12,137 nt of DNA from Verrucomicrobiia bacterium (lineage in GTDB: Bacteria > Verrucomicrobiota > Verrucomicrobiia > Opitutales > Opitutaceae), in NCBI GenBank assembly GCA_030424825.1, contig JAUHWE010000069.1, positions 1-12,137 of the forward strand, given 5' to 3'. Both the position numbers and the translations under genes were made by a program. Positions 7,888-12,137 of the stretch are shown one piece after another. Under the pieces are notes generated by a model. It did no database searches. It was given only the letters and a program-made list of their open reading frames with translations, and had not been told where the DNA came from. The stretch's first letter is position 1; each line of letters starts with the position of its first letter.

Positions 7888-8904
7888 TCATATCTCGTCC
7901 TTGTACTTTCGATACAGGGTTCGAAACTGATGATAGCTCAGACCGAGATGTTCCGCAGCCGCCGTTTGCTTGTTGCGGCACTCAGAAAGCGCTTCCTGCA
8001 ATCGCCGAATTTCAAGGGACCGAATCTCTTCGAGCAACGGTTGCCCTTTCGTCTCCGCTTCATCACTGGCCTCCCCTTCTTTCGGGATGGGATCCTGATT
8101 CTCAAAAGGATTGGAAAAAGGGTTGAATTCAACCTCCCTGATAACGTCGTCACCACTGCGGTAAACGGATCGCTCTACCACGTTCTTCAATTCGCGAATA
8201 TTACCGGGCCAACTGTACCGCTCGATTTTCCTTTGAGCGCTGGCCGAGAAACGGGGTGGTTCCTCACGTCCGAGTTCATGACCCATTTGCGCCGCGAAAT
8301 GGCGAGCTAAATACAGGATATCCTCCTTGCGGGCACGCAAGGGAGGCAAATACAAGACTTCGAAAGACAGCCGATCCAGCAGATCGTCTTTAAACTTGCC
8401 CGCTTTAACCATAGAAGGCAGATCCGCGTTAGTCGCCCCAATGATTCGTGCATCTACTTGAATCGAGTCCGAACTTCCCAGTCGCTCGAACGACCGATAC
8501 TCGACCGCTCGCAGGATCTTTTCCTGGATCGGTATGGAAACCAGCCCAATCTCGTCGAGGAACAAGGTACCGCTTTCCGCAAGCTCAAACCGACCCAAGC
8601 GGCGCTCACTCGCGCCGGTAAAGGCACCCTTCTCGTGTCCAAACAACTCTGACTCCAAAACCGATTCCGACAAGGCCGCGCAATTCAACGCCACCAATGG
8701 GCCCTCCCATCGACTCGAAAGAAAGTGAAGCCGACTGGCCGCCAGTTCCTTGCCCGTACCCCGCTCACCAATGATCAAGACAGGACGGTCCACTTTAGCT
8801 ACTCGCGACAGATTCTCTTGGAACTCGAGGAACGCTTCCGAAATGCCTATGGCATCGGGTAGATTACGAGGCTGATAGCGTTCTGATTCTTGTACAAATT
8901 CCAT
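7888..8904 (-). CDS. pspF: PspF, sigma-54-dependent activator of the phage shock operon
   Basis: The 338-residue AAA+ enhancer-binding protein has no N-terminal receiver or GAF domain, the hallmark of PspF. Walker A is GERGTGKE (46-53), the sigma-54 contact loop GAFTGA (93-98) and Walker B GTLFLDE (112-118). The DLLDRL segment (174-179) carries a probable arginine finger, and sensor II is [18 protein letters not shown] (232-249). A Fis-type helix-turn-helix follows at about 309-334 ([20 protein letters not shown]). LSSRWEGP (62-69) keeps the Trp corresponding, as I recall, to E. coli PspF Trp56, which contacts inhibitory PspA. Residues about 261-295 form an acidic linker. The start codon at 8904-8902 lies 172 bp from divergent pspA. 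Expected role: binding upstream sites in that gap, melting the sigma-54 promoter and being held off by PspA without stress. Its own start has no Shine-Dalgarno sequence. Confidence 0.96.
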   Translation of the reverse strand: MEFVQESERYQPRNLPDAIGISEAFLEFQENLSRVAKVDRPVLIIGERGTGKELAASRLHFLSSRWEGPLVALNCAALSESVLESELFGHEKGAFTGASERRLGRFELAESGTLFLDEIGLVSIPIQEKILRAVEYRSFERLGSSDSIQVDARIIGATNADLPSMVKAGKFKDDLLDRLSFEVLYLPPLRARKEDILYLARHFAAQMGHELGREEPPRFSASAQRKIERYSWPGNIRELKNVVERSVYRSGDDVIREVEFNPFSNPFENQDPIPKEGEASDEAETKGQPLLEEIRSLEIRRLQEALSECRNKQTAAAEHLGLSYHQFRTLYRKYKDEI

Positions 8905-8928
8905 GGTTTATTTAACCACTATTTGGTT
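8904..8928. promoter_or_regulatory. Candidate PspF upstream activating/autoregulatory site: TGGTT-N5-AACCA-N5-TGGTT
   Basis: TGGTT (8904-8908), AACCA (8914-8918) and TGGTT (8924-8928) alternate in orientation with an exact 10-bp period, so neighbouring half-sites face the same side of the helix. The first overlaps the pspF start codon. The array is about 122-146 bp upstream of the predicted pspA transcription start, near where E. coli PspF binds. Binding here could activate pspA and repress pspF. Further palindromes lie nearer the promoter: CAATA-C-TATTG (8946-8956) and CAAATTTG (8968-8975). Which one PspF uses cannot be decided from sequence. Confidence 0.45.
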
Positions 8929-8993
8929 TTTTATTTCATTATTCGCAATACTATTGTTCTCTAAAAACAAATTTGAAACTTTTTGTCTCTGGT

Positions 8994-9006
8994 AATCAAC
9001 AACTTA
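8994..9006 (+). promoter_or_regulatory. IHF consensus site between PspF sites and pspA promoter
   Basis: AATCAACAACTTA matches the IHF consensus WATCAANNNNTTR at every defined position. It lies about 44-56 bp upstream of the predicted pspA start, between the operator-like palindromes and the -24 element. E. coli pspA uses IHF to bend DNA in the same interval. The consensus is degenerate and the region AT-rich, so a chance match is possible; position is the main support. Confidence 0.5.
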
Positions 9007-9023
9007 AGAATACTCGAAAATTC

Positions 9024-9038
9024 TGGCACGCTATGTGG
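9024..9038 (+). promoter_or_regulatory. Sigma-54 (-24/-12) promoter of pspABC
   Basis: TGGCACG at 9024-9030 is a perfect -24 element. The -12 region, GTGG at 9035-9038, keeps the GG-N10-GX spacing but has GG where the consensus has GC. If position 9038 is -12, transcription starts near 9050, leaving a leader of about 27 nt to the pspA ATG at 9077. The divergent sigma-54 activator gene makes this assignment strong despite the imperfect -12 element. Confidence 0.78.
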
Positions 9039-9076
9039 TAAAAGGATTCCGAACTTAAAAATTTAGAAAAATCGAC

Positions 9077-9754
9077 ATGGGAATATTTACACGATTCAAA
9101 GACATAGTTAGCTCCAACATCAACGCGATGCTGGATAAGGCAGAAAATCCAGAGAAGCTCATCAAGCAGATGATCCAGGAAATGGAAGACACCCTGGTTG
9201 AGTTAAAAGCTACCTGCGCCGGAGTCATGGCCAACAAGGCAAGCGTCAGCAGAGCGCTCAGCCGAGCGAGCAACCACGCCGACAGTTGGGAAGCGAGAGC
9301 GACACTTGCTATCAATAAAGGAAGAGACGATCTCGCCCGGGAGGCCCTCGTCGAGAAACGGCGCTTTCTCGCCGAAATCGAACGCCTCACCAGCGAGAAC
9401 GACCAACTCGACGAGGTAGTCGCCCAGTACAAGCGCGATATGCAGGAGCTAGAAAGCAAACTAGCCATCGCTCGCGACAAACATAAAGCCCTCATCCATC
9501 GCCACGCCCAAGCCCAGCAGCGCCATCAAGCTCAGACCACAATCCGCAAGGTCACCAACACCGACGCATTTGCCCGATTTGAGGCGCTCGAAGGAAGGAT
9601 CGACCGGATGGAAGCGGAAGCCGACTTGGTAAACGTAAAACCCAAAACCAATTTAGAAGACGAGATCGCCAGCCTCACCAGGGATGACGAGCTCGAAGAA
9701 GAGCTTGCAGCTCTCAAAGAGACACTGGAGGATAAGAAAGAAGCCACTAGCTAG
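9077..9754 (+). CDS. pspA: PspA/IM30 (Vipp1) family phage shock protein A
   Basis: The 225-residue, highly charged, almost wholly helical protein begins MGIFTRFKDIVSSNINAMLD, the membrane-inserting amphipathic helix of PspA/Vipp1 (ESCRT-III fold). ENPEKLIKQMIQEMEDTLVE follows (24-43), a conserved block. Long coiled-coil helices run to about residue 150 (RFLAEIERLTSENDQLDEVV and so on), then a FARFEALEGRIDRMEAEAD segment and an acidic end. Length matches E. coli PspA (about 222) with no Vipp1-type C-terminal extension. It should bind PspF in unstressed cells and form oligomers on damaged inner membrane under stress. It is the first gene of pspABC, 39 nt before pspB, behind the sigma-54 promoter. 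Only weak purines (TAGAAAA) precede the ATG. Confidence 0.96.
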   Translation: MGIFTRFKDIVSSNINAMLDKAENPEKLIKQMIQEMEDTLVELKATCAGVMANKASVSRALSRASNHADSWEARATLAINKGRDDLAREALVEKRRFLAEIERLTSENDQLDEVVAQYKRDMQELESKLAIARDKHKALIHRHAQAQQRHQAQTTIRKVTNTDAFARFEALEGRIDRMEAEADLVNVKPKTNLEDEIASLTRDDELEEELAALKETLEDKKEATS

Positions 9755-9793
9755 ATCAAAACAATCTACGGAAATTTCTAATTCGCCTCACCC

Positions 9794-10027
9794 ATGGAAT
9801 CGCCATTCATCTTTGTCCTAGCACTAGCATTCATAGTTGTCGGACTGCCCGTGATCTGCGGCTCCTTGCTATCTTATCACAAGCAGAAGGATAAAATGAA
9901 TGCCACTCGAGGAAATGAATTGGACAAGGAAGAAACCGATATGCTCAACGACCTCCACAAAGGTCTCGAACGGATGGAAAAACGCATAGAAGCGCTTGAA
10001 ACCATTCTCATGGAAAAACGCAGATAA
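9794..10027 (+). CDS. pspB: PspB, phage shock membrane sensor subunit
   Basis: This 77-residue protein has one N-terminal membrane helix (about 4-28, FIFVLALAFIVVGLPVICGS), then a charged helix ending in a coiled-coil LERMEKRIEALETIL (56-70). The last block closely resembles the RMxxRIxALExIL motif I recall from E. coli PspB. It should sit in the inner membrane, bind PspC and release PspF from PspA on envelope stress. It starts 39 nt after pspA and ends 15 nt before pspC. No Shine-Dalgarno sequence is visible. The small size makes homology modest, but topology and synteny are decisive. Confidence 0.9.
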   Translation: MESPFIFVLALAFIVVGLPVICGSLLSYHKQKDKMNATRGNELDKEETDMLNDLHKGLERMEKRIEALETILMEKRR

Positions 10028-10042
10028 CCCAATTTCATATAA

Positions 10043-10411
10043 ATGACACAAAAACTATATCGATCGCGGAACGGAGTCATCTTTGGCGTTTGCCGCGGAA
10101 TCGCTGAAACCTTCGACCTATCGCTTTTTTGGATACGACTCGGATTCATAGCCGCATTCGCAATCACCTTGTTCTTTCCCACTGGACTCATCTACCTCGT
10201 TCTCGCTCTCGTGTTAAAACTCGAGCCGATCGAGAGCTCGCTCAATCGGTCGAAGAACATCATTTTCGAGGGAGGCAACACAAGCTCGAGAAAAGTCGGA
10301 CTCAGGCAATTCAAAGCAAAGTTCGACTCCCTCGAGAACCGTATCCGCCGTATGGAGAGCCATGTAACCGATCGGGCCTACGACTGGGACAAGCGGTTCA
10401 ACACCGAGTAG
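10043..10411 (+). CDS. pspC: PspC, phage shock membrane sensor
   Basis: The 122-residue protein carries the PspC domain at its N-terminus: KLYRSRNGVIFGVCRGIAET (4-23), then the LFWIRL helix and the membrane segment FIAAFAITLFFPTGLIYLVL (about 35-54). The C-terminal half is a helical tail (about 88-120) with RIRRMESHVTDRAYDWDKRF, matching the layout of the proteobacterial PspC C-terminus (RLxxMExxVTSxxxxLxxRF, from memory). That tail is thought to contact PspB and PspA. The start ATG lies 15 nt after pspB and the stop at 10409-10411. No T-rich hairpin follows, so the operon end is not marked by a clear intrinsic terminator. Confidence 0.94.
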   Translation: MTQKLYRSRNGVIFGVCRGIAETFDLSLFWIRLGFIAAFAITLFFPTGLIYLVLALVLKLEPIESSLNRSKNIIFEGGNTSSRKVGLRQFKAKFDSLENRIRRMESHVTDRAYDWDKRFNTE

Positions 10412-10465
10412 GCAAACCGGCAGGGACCGACTATTGGAAACCCAACAGAGGTCATTAGCGATTAC

Positions 10466-10531
10466 GTAGGAGCGGTCTTACACCGCGAAACTCGATGCCG
10501 ATGAACCGGCCCGACAAATCAGGACTCCTAC
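10466..10531. repeat. 66-bp compound palindrome (REP-like), GTAGGAG...CTCCTAC
   Basis: Outer arms GTAGGAG (10466-10472) and CTCCTAC (10525-10531) are exact inverted repeats. They enclose two hairpins: GCGGT/ACCGC (10472-10476 / 10482-10486) and GCCG/CGGC (10497-10500 / 10507-10510). The single strand could fold as a three-way junction. There is no T-run, so it is unlikely to be a classical terminator. It sits between convergent pspC and the thioesterase gene, a typical place for REP/BIME-type elements. Dispersal in the genome is inferred. Confidence 0.6.
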
Positions 10532-10568
10532 AACAAATGCTCAACTCACGGAGCTAAGCCCCAATCTC

Positions 10569-11030
10569 CTAACCCGCTATCCGCTTCGCAAACGCTTCCG
10601 GCATTCGAATGGGTTTCCCGGTGCTGACATCTATCGCCGCCATTTCCGTCCGAGCCAACACAAACAAGTCCCCCGACTGCCCATACCCCCGATAGAACAG
10701 ATCGAACCGAGTCGGCCGAAAATGCGTCGCAGAAATCTCAATCCTCAGCGTATCCGGATAGAATGCCTGCTTCGTGTATTTGACGCAAAGTTCTGACAAA
10801 GTCAGAGCCACGCCTTCCAAATCTTTTTCCGAGTAGCCCAATGAATTGAGAAACTGGACCCTTCCCTCGTGCAGATACTCGACGAATACATTGTTTGCGA
10901 CATGGTCCCCATAATTATGGTCCGTAATACGGAAGGGAATACTCGTTGAAAAGTCGGTCCTTTGGAAATTTTTGATCTCGTTGAACATGAGGTATTCGAA
11001 ACACAATGAATCGTTCCAATCGGCAACCAT
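10569..11030 (-). CDS. Hotdog-fold (4HBT) acyl-CoA thioesterase-like protein
   Basis: The 153-residue protein has the 4HBT signature near its N-terminus: RITDHNYGDHVANNVFVEYLHEGRVQFL (34-61). Asp37, His43, the Asn46-Asn47 pair, Tyr52, Glu55 and Arg57 follow the D..N..H.NN..Y..Y.E..R pattern of YbgC/FadM-type thioesterases. The rest fits the beta sheet of a hotdog fold (LTLSELCVKYTKQAF, LRIEISATHF and LFVLARTEMAAID). It should hydrolyse acyl-CoA or a related thioester in the cytoplasm; chain preference is unknown. ATG at 11030 is used here, preceded by a close TTTAGG. An internal Met15 would also leave the domain intact and gives a more usual length of about 139. It converges on pspC and is 103 bp downstream of the secreted-protein gene on the same strand. 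Confidence 0.88.
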   Translation of the reverse strand: MVADWNDSLCFEYLMFNEIKNFQRTDFSTSIPFRITDHNYGDHVANNVFVEYLHEGRVQFLNSLGYSEKDLEGVALTLSELCVKYTKQAFYPDTLRIEISATHFRPTRFDLFYRGYGQSGDLFVLARTEMAAIDVSTGKPIRMPEAFAKRIAG

Positions 11031-11133
11031 TAGCCTAAATCATGAAGTGTCAATCAACCACAATATATTCTAAGGGACGAGACAAGGTTGGAAATTCACT
11101 CGAATCACACCTTTCGAATCTAGTCCACGTCGC

Positions 11134-12137
11134 TTATTTATCGCTTTTTCGAACCACCGTAAGTCGGACATACTTGGAAGCTCCCAAATGGCTCGGAATT
11201 GTTGCGCTCAGAATTGCGGATTCATTGACCTCTCCCTCATTCAGTCGTTCGAATTCGAGATCGCTCCAAAAGTACCACTCATTCAAATCGTCGCTGATCT
11301 CGAACGCATAAACAATGTCCGTATTGCCAAAAGCCCGATAAATGGAGAATTCAAGATGCAACGCGTCACTACTGTCTCGGTACAGGTCTATGTCCGGAAG
11401 CGAGTTGGCGACGAGAGGGTCCGATCCAACGGCATATTCTAGAAAATTAACGAGACCGTCCCCATCGGGATCCTCTTGCGAATAGTCATTTTCCAGCGCA
11501 TCGAATATAGATATATCGAACTCAACCGCATACCAAAATTCAAATCGATCGAACCGATGAATCGAAGTCGTTATATTGTCTATCCACAATCCATCGAATT
11601 CTGGCTCCGCCACACCCTCTATTTCATAGGGAATTCGGATTTCACTCCACCCTGGAACCAGGTTTCGTGTAATTCGTGACCAAACACGATCCGTGTCGGG
11701 ATCAACCACATTTTCGACAGTGCCGCCAACGTCGTGCAATTTACCACCGGAACTAACACCGGTCAGTAAAAGAATGTCGTAAGAAATTTCTCCATTCAAA
11801 TGACTCCAAACCTTCAAAACGATTTCCGATTCGTCTCCATCTGCGTAGAGCTTGCTTTTCAGCGAAGTTGATCCCTCGATTGCCTGCTCCTCGGAGATTT
11901 CCCAACCATCCCCAATTGTAGAAATATCTATAAATTTCGTCCCAAGATGCTCGCCTAGATTCTGGTAGACTTCTAATCGAGCCGGATCGCTTACGAGAAC
12001 CTCTGAACCGCTGGACATCTCCACATCGTAATTTCCTTCGTCTGAAGGGACCACTTGCTCAACCAAATATGCAGACCCGTTCGCTCCCTCGACTGGAACA
12101 CCATCCCTCCTCCATTGGTAAAGGACCTCATAGGGAG
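11134..12137 (-). CDS. Secreted Ig-like / jelly-roll protein with DxDxDG Ca-binding segment, 5'-partial
   Basis: The frame is open to the right edge of the window and stops with TAA at 11136-11134, so the N-terminus is missing. The TTG at 12066 is only an internal Leu. From the edge inward there is an Ig-like domain (about 11960-12135: YQWRRDGVPVEGANG...SDEGNYDVEMSSG), with the conserved Trp and D-x-G-x-Y but no disulfide Cys. A jelly-roll/MAM-like region follows (about 11540-11930: GWEISEEQAIEGSTSLKS...GLWIDNI). Next comes a calcium-binding EDPDGDGLVNFLEYAVGSDP segment (11416-11475), then a C-terminal beta domain ending KYVRLTVVRKSDK. The layout is frequent in large exported proteins of Verrucomicrobiota. 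No enzymatic domain is visible in this part. Ligand and function are unknown. Confidence 0.88.
   Translation of the reverse strand, partial: PYEVLYQWRRDGVPVEGANGSAYLVEQVVPSDEGNYDVEMSSGSEVLVSDPARLEVYQNLGEHLGTKFIDISTIGDGWEISEEQAIEGSTSLKSKLYADGDESEIVLKVWSHLNGEISYDILLLTGVSSGGKLHDVGGTVENVVDPDTDRVWSRITRNLVPGWSEIRIPYEIEGVAEPEFDGLWIDNITTSIHRFDRFEFWYAVEFDISIFDALENDYSQEDPDGDGLVNFLEYAVGSDPLVANSLPDIDLYRDSSDALHLEFSIYRAFGNTDIVYAFEISDDLNEWYFWSDLEFERLNEGEVNESAILSATIPSHLGASKYVRLTVVRKSDK

Noticed and set aside
8905..8985. Sigma-70 promoter for pspF on the minus strand (TTCAAA, 18 bp, TAGTAT)
   Set aside because: Only 4/6 matches in each hexamer within AT-rich DNA; chance matches are expected.
9055..9495. 146-codon minus-strand frame opposite pspA
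   Set aside because: Its Ser/Ala/Leu-rich composition is the usual complement of a helical Glu/Arg-rich gene; pspA is certain.
1..12137. tRNA, rRNA, CRISPR array, insertion sequence or prophage genes
   Set aside because: I saw no cloverleaf, regularly spaced repeats, transposase motif or phage structural gene; 'phage shock' here refers only to the stress operon.

Overview
The window most resembles a chromosomal segment of a Verrucomicrobiota bacterium, probably of the Opitutae/Puniceicoccales type. The basis is indirect. Both window edges carry large secreted proteins that combine jelly-roll or Ig-like modules with a 'DxDxDGLxNxxExxxGSDP' calcium-binding segment, a combination I know as common in that phylum. 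Base composition is near 50% GC, almost no start codon has a clear Shine-Dalgarno sequence, and the intergenic regions hold short GTAGG...CCTAC palindromes. The taxon is an inference; no rRNA or tRNA gene is present to fix it.

Layout. (1) 1-2489 (+): the 3' part of a long modular surface or exported protein whose start lies outside the window. (2) 2490-2710: an intergenic region with a perfect 12-bp-stem palindrome. (3) 2711-3592 (+): a HAD-superfamily hydrolase of unknown substrate. (4) 3656-6338 (-): a large exported Sel1-repeat protein whose reading frame is broken near 4012-4014, leaving a 795-residue 5' part and a C-terminal fragment. (5) 6426-7845 (+): two adjacent TPM-domain membrane proteins, 4 nt apart. 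(6) 7888-10411: a complete phage-shock-protein locus, with pspF on the minus strand divergent from pspA-pspB-pspC on the plus strand. The 172-bp divergent region holds a sigma-54-like promoter, an exact match to the IHF consensus and phased PspF-operator-like repeats. (7) 10412-10568: an intergenic region with a 66-bp compound palindrome. (8) 10569-11030 (-): a hotdog-fold (4HBT) acyl-CoA thioesterase. (9) 11134-12137 (-): the 3' part of an Ig-like/jelly-roll secreted protein, open at the window end.

How the parts fit. The functional core is envelope maintenance. PspF (sigma-54 activator) should drive pspABC. PspA is expected to inhibit PspF and to stabilise damaged inner membrane, while PspB and PspC sense the damage. 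Two TPM-domain membrane proteins lie immediately beside this locus, converging on pspF. The Sel1 protein and the two modular proteins are also predicted to be exported. The psp locus matches the proteobacterial type gene by gene and, apparently, in its promoter plan. That is the most interesting feature of the window.
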